Notes: generated from the sequence alone by a model not told the origin. Counted from the first letter of the stretch, positions 1-8,634 are shown. The stretch is 64,000 nt of DNA from Lacustribacter sp964440375 (GCA_964440375.1 CAYTRY010000003.1:1-64000), one strand, 5' to 3'. Program-made: numbers and translations.

Positions 1-42
1 GGGCGATTGATTAAGACCGTCTTTAAAACCTTGCGCTGCTGT

Positions 43-432
43 TTAATTGCTCATTAATTTGAAAAGCAGGCCCTTGGTATCAAGGGGCAACTTGCTGAAC
101 CACTCTGTAAGCCGCAAAGTCTCCTCTGAGTGCTCTACCTTGAGCGGTAATGAGTGCAAATTTGCTTTGGGCGCCTCTCCCATCGACATCGGATTAACAT
201 CGACCGCAAGCCAGATGGATAGGGTAAAAAGATGTTGATACCCAGGCATTGATATGCCACGTATCCACCGACGCATTGTTTCTTGCGATATTGGCTTTTC
301 GGCTTTTGAATGTCGGTTAAAGTGAATGGCTACGAAAGCAGCAGATGGCAAGCGCCCATACCTCTTTCGTAGCCCTTCTCTCAACTTCTCGGAAAAAACA
401 TCTGAGATTGGCAACTCCCCCCCCGGTATCAA
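43..432 (-). CDS. Small HTH-like hypothetical protein
   Basis: 129 residues. No family could be named with certainty. Residues 15-75 have the spacing of a Cro/repressor-like helix-turn-helix: a first helix with SEKLREGL, a turn, then ISQETMRRWIRG followed by a hydrophobic helix (LFTLSIWLAVDV). This resembles small DNA-binding proteins of the type '..tvrrWlrGisiP..'. The tail (about 85-129) is hydrophilic and unrecognised. The start taken is a TTG directly before a run of eight G on the coding strand; there is no good Shine-Dalgarno, so the true start may be a few codons in. A second small HTH gene lies just upstream on the same strand. DNA binding is inferred. Confidence 0.5.
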   Translation of the reverse strand: MIPGGELPISDVFSEKLREGLRKRYGRLPSAAFVAIHFNRHSKAEKPISQETMRRWIRGISMPGYQHLFTLSIWLAVDVNPMSMGEAPKANLHSLPLKVEHSEETLRLTEWFSKLPLDTKGLLFKLMSN

Positions 433-529
433 AAAAGATTACGAAGTATTGATAAGTTGGAGGCTCAGTATGAGGCTTTAAAACCTCAATAATAAAAGGG
501 ACAGACTAAATTACACGTCACGCGTGCAA

Positions 530-754
530 TTAGTTTTTGAGTAGTCGAGTAACGGGTACACCCAAAACAAAAGCCAACTTTGCAAGGACCTCTAGTGTTG
601 GGTTGGCAATCGTGCGCTCAATCTTACTGACAAGAGTCCTATCAACCCCTGCTTCTAATGCCAGACGCTCTTGTGACAATCCGTGCTTGCCCCTCAGCGT
701 TCTGATGTTGTCCGATAAAACAAGTTGTAATTCTCTCAGTTCAGACTGCCACAT
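530..754 (-). CDS. XRE-family helix-turn-helix regulator
   Basis: 74 residues, essentially a single Cro/C1-type HTH domain. LSDNIRTLRGKHGLSQERLA forms helices 1-2, VDRTLVSKIERTIANPTLEV is the recognition helix and following turn, and LAKLAFVLGVPVTRLL closes the domain. This is the minimal form seen in small transcriptional repressors and in some toxin-antitoxin or restriction-control systems. No toxin or restriction gene is visible next to it, but the window edge is close. It runs in the same direction as the other small HTH gene. Target unknown. Confidence 0.85.
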   Translation of the reverse strand: MWQSELRELQLVLSDNIRTLRGKHGLSQERLALEAGVDRTLVSKIERTIANPTLEVLAKLAFVLGVPVTRLLKN

Positions 755-1067
755 ATACGGTTAATTCTTAAGATTGCAACTCAGTATTAGCCTTTATATG
801 AGACGAGACGTCCACAGTTCACACGCCACGGTTTTAAAGCAACAACAAAAGTTGTCTGTATAAACCTGCGAGAGGTAGCAGCATTTACGATCAGTGGCGA
901 GTCACCCTCGCCCACACTGCCCACAGGTCATTCATCTGCTTGACAGCGAACTCGTGCCTTGCTGAAGACACGTCAGCCGGCCTTGGCATCGTCACTCCCG
1001 ACCACAAGCAGGCTTGGCCTGTTTGAACGTAACAGTGACCTATCATCGGGGCTGATAGAATCTTGCA
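755..1067. other. Intergenic region with small inverted repeats
   Basis: About 310 bases with no convincing gene, between the start of the XRE gene (minus) and the start of the peroxiredoxin (plus), so it must hold both promoters. I see a perfect ACAAC-AAAA-GTTGT repeat at 842-855 and CTATCA-N7-TGATAG at 1040-1058. No confident -35/-10 pair was picked. Confidence 0.5.
1040..1058. promoter_or_regulatory. Inverted repeat before peroxiredoxin gene
   Basis: CTATCA, seven bases, TGATAG: a perfect 6+6 inverted repeat ending 9 bases before the peroxiredoxin ATG. It could be an operator or a small mRNA hairpin over the ribosome-binding region, where no good Shine-Dalgarno is seen. Function is inferred from position only. 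Confidence 0.3.
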
Positions 1068-1622
1068 ATGACAAACGTATACGAGCTACCCAAAGAACTT
1101 CCGGTGCCGCAAGATGACGGCGCTGCCAATCATCTCGTCGGACAGCGGCTCCCGAGCGTCACCCTGGCTGCGACCAACGGTTCGGTGATTGATGTCGGAA
1201 CGATAGTGAACACAGTCGTCATCTATTGCTATCCAATGACAGGCCAGCCAAATGTGCCGCTGCCTGACGGCTGGGATCAGATCCCGGGCGCAAGGGGATG
1301 CACTCCACAGAGCTGTTCTTTTCGAGACCACTATCAAGAAATCCGAGCACTTGGTGCCGACGTCATCGGCTTAAGTGTCCAAAATACCGCCTATCAGAAG
1401 GAAATGGCCGAGCGTCTGCACCTGCCGTTTCCCGTTGTTAGTGATGTCGACTATCAATTCCAAAAGGCACTCAAACTTCCGACATTCCAGGTGGCGGGAA
1501 TGACGTTGCTCAAAAGAATTACGCTGATTGCGAAGAGTGGCATCATCGAAGCGGTCCACTATCCTGTATTTCCCAGTGATAGCGATCCGAACTGGGTGAT
1601 TGAGCGCTTGAAACTTTTGTAA
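1068..1622 (+). CDS. Peroxiredoxin (AhpC/TSA-type)
   Basis: 184 residues with a thioredoxin fold of the redoxin/peroxiredoxin family, which reduces peroxides in the cytoplasm. The N-terminal part (VGQRLPSVTLAATNG) is the usual strand region. The active-site segment GCTPQSCSFRDHYQEI around residues 82-98 carries two cysteines, and GADVIGLSVQNTAYQKEMAE and PFPVVSDVDYQFQKAL match the 'D..VIGISxD' and 'FPLLSDxD' blocks. The variant CTPQSC motif differs from the common PGCTxEA, so the reductant is uncertain. Monocistronic, followed by a channel gene 56 bases on. Confidence 0.85.
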   Translation: MTNVYELPKELPVPQDDGAANHLVGQRLPSVTLAATNGSVIDVGTIVNTVVIYCYPMTGQPNVPLPDGWDQIPGARGCTPQSCSFRDHYQEIRALGADVIGLSVQNTAYQKEMAERLHLPFPVVSDVDYQFQKALKLPTFQVAGMTLLKRITLIAKSGIIEAVHYPVFPSDSDPNWVIERLKLL

Positions 1623-1678
1623 GATTAGGTTTTTAGCGCCTCGGTGGATTTCAGCGCGGCCTAAGTTCCGCATCCATC

Positions 1679-2308
1679 ATGACTGAACCCATCCAGCATC
1701 TGCAGCTTGCGCTTGAAATCGTCGCCACGATTTCCCTGGCCCTATCCGGCCTGATTTCAGCTGCACGAAAGCAGTTAGACCCCGTAGGGATCTGCATGGT
1801 TTCTGGAGTGGCTGCTTTTGGCGGCGGTACGCTGCGCGATATTTTGCTCGACCGTCGGCCATTTTTCTGGATTGAAAATTCCTACTGGCTGTGGGCCTTG
1901 CTGGCCCTGGTCGTGATTGCCATGCTTCTGATGCGGTCTCGCCATCTGCAGCTGACTGAGCGGGCCATTCAGCTGCCGGATGCGCTGGGGCTCGGACTAT
2001 TCACCGCCCTAGGGACGCAGATTGCTTTGGGTGATGGCTTATCCGGCATCGCCGCGGTATTGATGGGGGTGATCTCGGCGGTCTTTGGTGGGGTATTGCG
2101 CGATGTGTTTTGTAACGAAATCCCCACGGCGTTCTCGGATCATCAGCCGTATGCGCTTTGCGCGCTTTTGGGCGGCAGCGCCCTGGTGTTGCTTCAGCAC
2201 TTGGGAATGCCAGACTCCCTTGCGCTCATCGCTGCATTTGGGGTGACATCGGCCCTGCGCATCCTCACCATTCTCCGGGGCTGGAGAATGCCGGGCTGGC
2301 GGGTCTAA
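1679..2308 (+). CDS. TRIC-type (YadS/YicG) membrane channel
   Basis: 209 residues of a trimeric intracellular cation channel family protein, formerly UPF0126: an inner-membrane protein made of two repeats of three helices plus a seventh. Both repeats show the family's glycine-rich motif: GVAAFGGGTLRDILLDR in the first half and VISAVFGGVLRDVFCNE in the second. Hydrophobic helices fill the rest. Bacterial members conduct K+ or other small ions, and some are linked to glycine handling; the substrate here is unknown. The 3' end abuts the first N run but the stop codon (TAA) is present before it. Confidence 0.9.
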   Translation: MTEPIQHLQLALEIVATISLALSGLISAARKQLDPVGICMVSGVAAFGGGTLRDILLDRRPFFWIENSYWLWALLALVVIAMLLMRSRHLQLTERAIQLPDALGLGLFTALGTQIALGDGLSGIAAVLMGVISAVFGGVLRDVFCNEIPTAFSDHQPYALCALLGGSALVLLQHLGMPDSLALIAAFGVTSALRILTILRGWRMPGWRV

Positions 2309-2511
2309 GCAGGTAACTTTTTATTGTTGTAAAAAGTCGCGTAGGTGATTGAGCACNNNNNNNNNNNNNNNNNNNNNNNNNNNNNNNNNNNNNNNNNNNN
2401 NNNNNNNNNNNNNNNNNNNNNNNNNNNNNNNNNNNNNNNNNNNNNNNNNNNNNNNNGGTCTAAGCAGGTAACTTTTTATTGTTGTAAAAAGTCGCGTAGG
2501 TGATTGAGCAC
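2302..2511. repeat. 55-base duplicated contig ends around N run
   Basis: Bases 2302-2356 and 2457-2511 are identical (55 bases), separated by exactly 100 N (2357-2456). The left copy contains the end of the TRIC gene and the right copy the end of the downstream hydrolase. This is the signature of two contigs that overlap by one k-mer length and were scaffolded without merging. The most economical reading is that the N run and one copy do not exist in the genome. Confidence 0.85.
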
Positions 2512-3270
2512 CTGATCAGGCTGCTCGGCCATGAGTGCATGGCCCGCACCGGCAAGGACTTCAAGGCGGGCTGTCTCAATGGCGCTGGCCAATGCCCGGG
2601 AGGCCTTCGGGGGCGTCATGCGGTCTTGGGCGCCAGCAAGGATCAGGGTGGGCTGACGGATTGCCGAAAGATCGGTCAGCGGTCTTGCATAGGCATTACA
2701 AGCGTTCATATCGCAGCCGAATACACCCGACTTTTGCCGCTCCATCAGCCGTTGATTCATTCCCATCATCCAGAGGCCGGGCACTGTGTTGCCGCCAATT
2801 TGGGCCGAGGACGAATGAGAAAAGTTATTCACCATGGCGACTGCTTTAGCTTCGTTATGCCAGGCCGCATCCAGTAGCGCGGCAGAGACCGGCATGGGCA
2901 GCGTTGAGCCCAGTAAGGCCAGCCTGCTGATGCGACTTGGAAACTGTAGGGCGGCTTCCATTGCGATCAGCGATCCCATGCTATGGCCCACAAGCGCCGC
3001 CTGCTCGAGCGCGACGCTGGAAAGAAGGGCGTCGACCCACTGGGCCAATTCTTCAATGCTGCCCAGTGGCGCACCGGCGCTGCGTCCATGGCCCGGCAGA
3101 TCGACAGCAAGCACCCCGAATCCATGATGACCAAACCAACGCGATTGCAAGTTCCAGCAGGAATGATCGAGCTGCGCACCATGCAAGAACACAACCGCGG
3201 GCAGCTGACGATCAAATGGCTTGCCGCCGGTGTAGACGTAGGCCATCTGGCCTTTTACGGTAATTTGCAT
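2476..3270 (-). CDS. Alpha/beta hydrolase
   Basis: 264 residues of the alpha/beta-hydrolase fold. Visible are the oxyanion region VVFLHGAQLDHSCWN (about 27-41), the strand VLAVDLPGHGRSAG, the nucleophile elbow VGHSMGS (Ser near residue 96), the acid strand PTLILAGAQDRMTPP and the terminal histidine in GAGHALMAEQP. The triad is therefore complete. Relatives include esterases, C-C bond hydrolases of meta-cleavage pathways and proline iminopeptidases; the substrate cannot be told from sequence. It lies 3 bases after the PLP sulfhydrylase gene, so the two are co-transcribed. The aromatic-catabolism setting makes a ring-cleavage product hydrolase possible, but that is inference. Confidence 0.8.
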   Translation of the reverse strand: MQITVKGQMAYVYTGGKPFDRQLPAVVFLHGAQLDHSCWNLQSRWFGHHGFGVLAVDLPGHGRSAGAPLGSIEELAQWVDALLSSVALEQAALVGHSMGSLIAMEAALQFPSRISRLALLGSTLPMPVSAALLDAAWHNEAKAVAMVNNFSHSSSAQIGGNTVPGLWMMGMNQRLMERQKSGVFGCDMNACNAYARPLTDLSAIRQPTLILAGAQDRMTPPKASRALASAIETARLEVLAGAGHALMAEQPDQVLNHLRDFLQQ

Positions 3271-3273
3271 CGG

Positions 3274-4569
3274 CTAGGCCTTGGCTGCAGCCGCGAGGCC
3301 GCGATTAAGATCGTCAATGAGATCTTTGGGATCCTCGAGTCCAATCGATAAACGGATCGTGCCCGGATGGATTCCCGCAGCCTTCAGGGCCTCATCGCTC
3401 ATTCGGAAGTGCGTTGTTGATGCAGGATGAATCACCAGGGATTTGGCATCGCCGACATTTGCCAAATGCGAAAACACGCGCAGGGCTTCAATAAACCGTC
3501 GGCCAGCGGGCCGCCCACCGCGCAGATTAAAGCTAAAAACCGCACTACTGCCCTTAGGCAGCAGTTGCTTGGCCAGTTCATGATCAGGATGTTCGGCCAA
3601 ATCAGGATGGATTACGGACTCGACTGCGCCCTCTGCGCCACGAAGGCCTGCCAGATGGGCGACGATTGCACGGGTGTTTTCAACATGGCGCGCCATTCTT
3701 AGCGGCAGCGTTTCAAGGCCCTGAAGAATTTGAAACGCATTAAAGGGACTCATGCAGGCGCCGAAATCACGCAGGCCCTCGCGGCGGGCCCGCAATAAAA
3801 ATGCAGCGACTGTTGATTCTTCAGCAAAGACCATGTTGTGAAATCCGGAATAGGGCTCAGCGAGCTGAGGAAATTTGCCGCTGCTGGCCCAATCAAATTT
3901 CCCAGAGTCGACGACTAAGCCGCCAATCGCAACGCCATGTCCGCCAAGGAATTTTGTGGCCGAGTGAAAAATCAGATCGGCCCCAAGATCAAACGGCCGC
4001 TGCAGATATGGCGTCGGAAAGGTGGCATCCACCAGCAGTGGTATTCCAGCGGCATGTGCGATCTCAGAGACGGCGGGAATATTCAGCACATCGAGTCCGG
4101 GGTTGCCCAGCGATTCGCCAAATAGCAGCCGGGTCTCGGGCCGAATGGCGGCCTGCCAGGCATTGAGATCACGGGGGTCGACAAAACTCGTCTGCACGCC
4201 AAATCTGGGTAGCGTGTATTCCAAAAGATTGTGGGATCCACCATATAAGGCACGACTGGCCACGATATGCCCGCCAGCCCCCATGAGGGTGCTAATCACG
4301 AGATGCAGGGCCGCCTGCCCCGAGGCCACTGCAATCGCCCCCACACCGCCTTCAAGTGCGGCGATGCGTTCCTCGAGCACTGCATTGGTGGGGTTGGAGA
4401 TCCGCGAATAGACGTGGCCGGCGCGCTCCATATTGAAAAGTGATGCCGCCTGATCAGTATCTTGAAAGACAAATGAAGTCGTCAGATAAAGCGGCTGGGC
4501 CCGGGCCCCAAATTCCGCGTCGGGCAGCTGGCCCGCATGCAAAGACAGGGTGTCGAACTGAAGGCTCAT
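3274..4569 (-). CDS. metY: O-acetyl/O-succinylhomoserine sulfhydrylase-type PLP enzyme
   Basis: 431 residues, the length usual for the Cys/Met-metabolism PLP family, O-acetylhomoserine aminocarboxypropyltransferase branch. It would make homocysteine or methionine from an activated homoserine and sulfide or methanethiol. Seen: YSRISNPTNAVLEERIAALE near the N-terminus, the ASGQAALHL cofactor loop, DATFPTPYLQRPFDLGAD and the Schiff-base lysine in HSATKFLGGHG, then HPASTTHFRMSDEAL and IRLSIGLEDPKDLIDDL at the C-terminus. The insert between the lysine and the C-terminal domain is typical of MetY rather than MetB/MetC. It sits between two alpha/beta hydrolases on the same strand. No S-box or similar leader is seen upstream. 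The substrate ester (acetyl or succinyl) is not resolved. Confidence 0.88.
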   Translation of the reverse strand: MSLQFDTLSLHAGQLPDAEFGARAQPLYLTTSFVFQDTDQAASLFNMERAGHVYSRISNPTNAVLEERIAALEGGVGAIAVASGQAALHLVISTLMGAGGHIVASRALYGGSHNLLEYTLPRFGVQTSFVDPRDLNAWQAAIRPETRLLFGESLGNPGLDVLNIPAVSEIAHAAGIPLLVDATFPTPYLQRPFDLGADLIFHSATKFLGGHGVAIGGLVVDSGKFDWASSGKFPQLAEPYSGFHNMVFAEESTVAAFLLRARREGLRDFGACMSPFNAFQILQGLETLPLRMARHVENTRAIVAHLAGLRGAEGAVESVIHPDLAEHPDHELAKQLLPKGSSAVFSFNLRGGRPAGRRFIEALRVFSHLANVGDAKSLVIHPASTTHFRMSDEALKAAGIHPGTIRLSIGLEDPKDLIDDLNRGLAAAAKA

Positions 4570-4617
4570 GGTGTGCGCTCCCGGTTTAGCGTAAATATTT
4601 AAGCCATCAAGAAGTGA

Positions 4618-5439
4618 TCAGGCGGCGTTTTCAATCAGCCGCTTGCAGCATTGAAACAACATGCTCTTTTCATCTTTGAGGGGATCGAGAATGCTGAAGT
4701 GGTGCAGCCCCGCCAGCTGGCCATAGGCCTCTGCATCCCAGGCCTCGGCCAGGCGATTGGTTTGATCATGAAAGCCAAGACTCTCAAGTCCGCCGTCATA
4801 AAGATGCAGCCGACAACTCTTTTTCGGCCGATCCGAAAATAGTGGTGAGAGGGCGCGTGCAGTGGGCTCGTCTAATTTGAGCTCTTGATTCATTGAGGTC
4901 TGCACCAGTGGCGTGAGGTCATAGATGCCTGAAAGGCCCAGAATTGCAGAGGGTGCGGGCAGCTGCGAATCTGTAAGAATCGTGGCCGCCAAGTGGGCGC
5001 CCGCGGAGTGTCCGACCAGGGTCAGCTGTGAGGAATCAAGCCCCAGTCTGGCGCTGTGATCCACAATCCACCGATAGCCGCGGCGTACCTGGTTGACGAT
5101 CTCTCCGATCGTTGCCTTCGGGCAAAGCATGTAATTGATCACCAGCACATGTGCACCCTGCCGCACCCAGGGCCTGGCGATCCAGCTGTAGTCGGATTTG
5201 TCCATGGCCTTCCAATATCCGCCATGAATAAAGATTAATCCTGGCCGTGCACCTGCTGTCTGGGCAGCAGGAAAAAAATCGAGACTGCCTTTCTCCTCGT
5301 TGTCATACGCAATGTCGAGCTCACAAGTCAGCTCCCGCCGGGCTGCGGCGCTCTCGGTTTTCCATGCATCAAACCAAGTTGCATGATCGGGAACGGCAAG
5401 TCGTGCGTTGTAGTGTTGCTCAAATTCGTCAGAGATCAT
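4618..5439 (-). CDS. Alpha/beta hydrolase, arylformamidase-like
   Basis: 273 residues of the alpha/beta-hydrolase-3 group that includes kynurenine formamidase and BD-FAE-type esterases. Key blocks: the HGG oxyanion motif in LIFIHGGYWKAMDKSDYS, the nucleophile in LVGHSAGAHLAA, the acid region around SCRLHLYDGGLESLGFHDQ and the catalytic histidine in LAGLHHFSILDPL. The N-terminal EQHYNARLAVPDH segment is the typical start of this family. It faces the molybdenum-hydroxylase operon across a 57-base divergent spacer. With anthranilate enzymes nearby, release of formate from an N-formyl aromatic amine (formylkynurenine or formylanthranilate) is a fair hypothesis but not shown. Confidence 0.75.
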   Translation of the reverse strand: MISDEFEQHYNARLAVPDHATWFDAWKTESAAARRELTCELDIAYDNEEKGSLDFFPAAQTAGARPGLIFIHGGYWKAMDKSDYSWIARPWVRQGAHVLVINYMLCPKATIGEIVNQVRRGYRWIVDHSARLGLDSSQLTLVGHSAGAHLAATILTDSQLPAPSAILGLSGIYDLTPLVQTSMNQELKLDEPTARALSPLFSDRPKKSCRLHLYDGGLESLGFHDQTNRLAEAWDAEAYGQLAGLHHFSILDPLKDEKSMLFQCCKRLIENAA

Positions 5440-5496
5440 TTGTTAAACTGCGTCTGCGCAGCCGTAATGGCCCGACGCTCAGAAAGGCATAAGTGA

Positions 5497-7647
5497 TTGG
5501 GAAATAGCGACGGCAGACAAGCCATCGGTCAAGTGTATCCTTCCCTGCGCAGGGAGGATGGCCCCCTTGTGCGGGGGAGCGCCTGTTTTGGCGATGATGT
5601 TGTGCTGCCGCAGGCCCTGCATGTGGTCTTTGTTCGCAGCGCCCATGCCCATGCCCAAATTCTTAGCATCGACGCTGAGGCCGCCCGCCAGCAGCCGGGC
5701 GTGGTTGCTGTCATCAGCGCGATGGAGTTGGGCAGCCACCTCATGCCCGCCATCAATCCATTGCTGGCCTCACTTGAGCCCTATGAATTTGCGGTGTTAC
5801 CGCGTGATGCTGTGCACTACGTGGGCCAGCCAGTGGCAGCGGTCGTAGCAGAGTCGGCCCTGCAGGCCCGACAGGCCGCAGCCCGGGTTGTGCTGAAGTT
5901 ACAGCCCCAGCCCCCGATCGTGGATTGGCAGCAGGATGCTTCGCCGTTTACGCGTGTCAATTTCCAAAAGGGGTCTTGTCCCACAACGCCACCCACGGCC
6001 GAGTCCGATCTGCATCTGCCGAGAGTCGCCGCGGTGCCCTTAGAGCCACGTCACTGCGCAGTTAAATGGAATACCTCAGACCAGTCAATGTCGGTTTGGA
6101 TTGGATCGCAGACTCCCTCACGGGCTCAGGCGGATATTGCTGCCGTACTCAGCCTATCGACAGATCGTGTCCACATCATGACTCCGGATGTTGGCGGTGC
6201 CTTTGGCGCCCGCGCCTCGGTCAGCCCGGAGGAGCTGGCCCTGGCCCTGCTGGCCCGCCATCTTGAATCGCTGGGACCAAGCATTACGCTGCGCTGGCGT
6301 TCAACCCGATCAGAGGATTTTGTCGCGGGCCCCCATGGCCGAGGCAGCCGATTACAGGGCGCGCTCTGGGTCAATCCGCAAGGCAGTGTGCTGGGTTTGC
6401 GCGCACAGCTGCATTTCACCCTCGGCGCCTGGCTGCCATATTCATCGGTTGTGCCCCTGCGCAATGCTGCACGAATTCTTCCTGGTCCCTATGCGATACA
6501 ACAGGTGAGTATTCAGGGGCTTGCGACTCGCAGTCATGCTGCGCCAGTGGGCATTTATCGGGGTGCTGGCCGGCCCGAGGCAGCCATTCTGATGGAGACC
6601 CTCATTGAGCAGTCGGCGCGTCACCTCGGAATTGATCCGATGGAGTGCCGTAGAGTAAATCTCATTCGACCAGATGCAATGCCTTACCTTACTGCGACAG
6701 GCGAGCAGCTCGACTCAGGAGATTATGTGGCGCTTTTAGACCGTGCTTGTGAACGGTTTAATTACAGCGTCGAGCGACGCGATCAACACCAGCGACGCCA
6801 GCGGGGTGAGTGGGTCGGAATTGGAGCGGCTCTATACGTCGAGCCCTGCGGTAAAGGCTGGGAGTCGGCTCGGGTGGACTGGCTTGAGGAGGGTCGTGTG
6901 CGTGTTGCCAGTGGCGCACCCGCTCAGGGCCAGGGCCATGCGACAACCTATGCACAGCTTGCTGCGAAGACTCTGGGCTGCGATCCAGACCAAATCGAAG
7001 TGATCATGGGCGATAGCCAGTGCTGTCCGGAAGGCGTCGGTGCCCTTGCGAGCCGCAGCATTGCGATTGGCGGCAGCGCCATACTGCAGGCCTGCAATCG
7101 CCTGCTTCAGATGCGGCAGCAGGGCCAGCCTTTGCCTTTATCTGCTGAAGAGATTTATTCATCCCAGGAGGCCTGGGCCTCCGGCTGCGTGATTGTGCGG
7201 CTCTGTATTGATGCTGAAACAGGCGTGCCATCCATCGAGCGGCTGGTGTGGGTTGATGACGCAGGAAATATTTTGCAGCCTGAGTTGGCCCACGGCCAGC
7301 TGGTGGGTGGCGCAGCGCAGGGCATTGGGTCCGCGCTCCTGGAGCGTCTGGTCTATGACCCGCAGGGCCAGCTGTTGACTGGCTCACTGATGGATTACGC
7401 CTTGCCGCGGGCAGATCAGATGCCCCCGATTGAAATTGAATCGCTCTGCACACCGAGCCCTCTGAATCCACTGGGTGCCAAGGGTGTTGGTGAGGCGGGC
7501 TGTATTGGAGTTCCTGCTGCAATTCTGAATGCGGCCCGCGATGCCGTATCGCCAATTGGCGAATTTGATTTGCAATTCCCTTTATTGCCAGAGCAGCTCT
7601 GGCGCGTATTGATGCAGGCTAATAATTCATCATCCGAGAGACCATAA
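5497..7647 (+). CDS. Molybdenum hydroxylase large (MoCo-binding) subunit
   Basis: 716 residues of the xanthine dehydrogenase / CO-dehydrogenase-like large subunit, which binds molybdopterin cytosine dinucleotide and hydroxylates a ring carbon with water. Seen: the start LRREDGPLVRGSACFGDD, PDVGGAFGARA, the active-site loop YRGAGRPEA near residue 350, GAPAQGQGHATTYAQL and the base GAKGVGEAGCIGVPA near the C-terminus. The YRGAGR loop marks a form-II type enzyme, not a genuine CO dehydrogenase. It is shorter than the usual 760-800 residues, with a trimmed segment after SRSIAIGGSAILQA. The start taken is TTG right after an in-frame stop, with AGAAAGG 10 bases upstream; a GTG 12 codons in is the alternative. 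It heads the operon; its partners follow the aldolase gene. Confidence 0.88.
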   Translation: MGNSDGRQAIGQVYPSLRREDGPLVRGSACFGDDVVLPQALHVVFVRSAHAHAQILSIDAEAARQQPGVVAVISAMELGSHLMPAINPLLASLEPYEFAVLPRDAVHYVGQPVAAVVAESALQARQAAARVVLKLQPQPPIVDWQQDASPFTRVNFQKGSCPTTPPTAESDLHLPRVAAVPLEPRHCAVKWNTSDQSMSVWIGSQTPSRAQADIAAVLSLSTDRVHIMTPDVGGAFGARASVSPEELALALLARHLESLGPSITLRWRSTRSEDFVAGPHGRGSRLQGALWVNPQGSVLGLRAQLHFTLGAWLPYSSVVPLRNAARILPGPYAIQQVSIQGLATRSHAAPVGIYRGAGRPEAAILMETLIEQSARHLGIDPMECRRVNLIRPDAMPYLTATGEQLDSGDYVALLDRACERFNYSVERRDQHQRRQRGEWVGIGAALYVEPCGKGWESARVDWLEEGRVRVASGAPAQGQGHATTYAQLAAKTLGCDPDQIEVIMGDSQCCPEGVGALASRSIAIGGSAILQACNRLLQMRQQGQPLPLSAEEIYSSQEAWASGCVIVRLCIDAETGVPSIERLVWVDDAGNILQPELAHGQLVGGAAQGIGSALLERLVYDPQGQLLTGSLMDYALPRADQMPPIEIESLCTPSPLNPLGAKGVGEAGCIGVPAAILNAARDAVSPIGEFDLQFPLLPEQLWRVLMQANNSSSERP

Positions 7648-8627
7648 TGAACTATAAAAAGCATGAAGCAAAAGAATATGCACGACAGCATATGGTGGGC
7701 GTCTGGGCCGCTAACCTCACGCCGTTTGATGAAGATCTGCGTTTCGATGAGCGGGCCTATCGGTCTAATCTCCGCCATTGGATTGAGACACTCAAGCTCG
7801 GCGGCCTATTTGTTGCTGGCAAGCAGGCCGAGTTTTTCTCGATGAGTATTGGTGAACGCAAACGGCTGATGGAGCTGGCCGTTGAGGCGGCTTCTGCGGC
7901 CGGTGATCGGGGGGGCATCGGCCGCTGTGGCATTGTCACCTCATGCTCGGATACCAACCTGGATGTTGTTTTAGAGCTCGCAGAGCACTCAAAAAACATC
8001 GGCGCCGATTATGTGATCGTGCATAGCCCTGTGCTGCATTTCGGTGCCGACACTGATGCGACCATCTACGAGTATTACCGCTATTTATCTGAAAAAATCG
8101 ACCTCGGGCTGGCCATGTGGAACCACCCCGACTGTGGCTATGTCATGAGCCCCGAACTCTGCGCACGAATCGCTGCCCTGCCCAATGTCGTTGCAATCAA
8201 ATACAGCACTGATCGAGAAAAATACAAACGCCTTACCGAGATGGTCGGGGATCAGATTCATGTGAGCAATCCTGATGAGCCCGATTGGCTAGAAAACATT
8301 ATTGAGTTGGGTTGGAAGCTATATCTCTGCTCCACCCCCCCCTTTCTGCTGCAGACCGCCGTGGATCAGCGCATGAATACCTATACCCAGCTCGCCTTTG
8401 AGGGCCGCCTTGCGGAGGCCCGGCAGGTCCGTGACAGCTTAGAGCCGGTGCGTCAGGCGATTCGGCAGAGTAAACCCAAGGGAAAACCGCAGGCCCATGC
8501 GAAGTATTGGCAAGAGCTGCTTGGCCAGCATGGTGGCCCCGTACGCCGGCCCCTGCTGCAGCTGACTGATGCGGAACGGGCGCAGACGCGAGCTGCGTTT
8601 GAGGGCTGCGGCTTAAAGGTCGCTTAG
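7647..8627 (+). CDS. Divergent DapA/NAL-family aldolase-like protein
   Basis: 326 residues of the dihydrodipicolinate synthase / N-acetylneuraminate lyase TIM-barrel family, overlapping the preceding stop codon by one base. The Schiff-base lysine is kept (VVAIKYSTD, about residue 184), but the family's GTTGE motif reads GKQAE and the TPYY tyrosine motif reads SPVL, so classical DapA chemistry is unlikely. A C-terminal tail of about 40 residues (SKPKGKPQAHAKYWQEL onward) exceeds the usual length. Encoded between molybdenum-hydroxylase subunits and near a 3-hydroxyanthranilate dioxygenase, it probably acts on a pyruvate-like or ring-cleavage intermediate. This is inference. A run of eight C at 8335-8342 lies inside the gene. 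Confidence 0.8.
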   Translation: MNYKKHEAKEYARQHMVGVWAANLTPFDEDLRFDERAYRSNLRHWIETLKLGGLFVAGKQAEFFSMSIGERKRLMELAVEAASAAGDRGGIGRCGIVTSCSDTNLDVVLELAEHSKNIGADYVIVHSPVLHFGADTDATIYEYYRYLSEKIDLGLAMWNHPDCGYVMSPELCARIAALPNVVAIKYSTDREKYKRLTEMVGDQIHVSNPDEPDWLENIIELGWKLYLCSTPPFLLQTAVDQRMNTYTQLAFEGRLAEARQVRDSLEPVRQAIRQSKPKGKPQAHAKYWQELLGQHGGPVRRPLLQLTDAERAQTRAAFEGCGLKVA

Positions 8628-8634
8628 CGGTCGT

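Noticed and set aside
530..754. Toxin-antitoxin pair with the small XRE gene
   Set aside because: The adjacent 129-residue protein looks DNA-binding itself and not like a RelE/HigB toxin.
2357..2456. N run as the site of an unresolved mobile element with a 55-base target repeat
   Set aside because: The two N runs have identical construction (100 N, 55-base flanks), target duplications are far shorter, and the second one lies inside a gene that reads through perfectly when collapsed.
4570..4617. SAM or other riboswitch before the PLP sulfhydrylase
   Set aside because: The spacer is only 48 bases and shows no pairing pattern of a known leader.
7004..7555. 183-codon minus-strand frame inside the molybdenum hydroxylase gene
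   Set aside because: Low-complexity Arg/Pro/Gln-rich translation of the antisense strand; the sense gene is certain.
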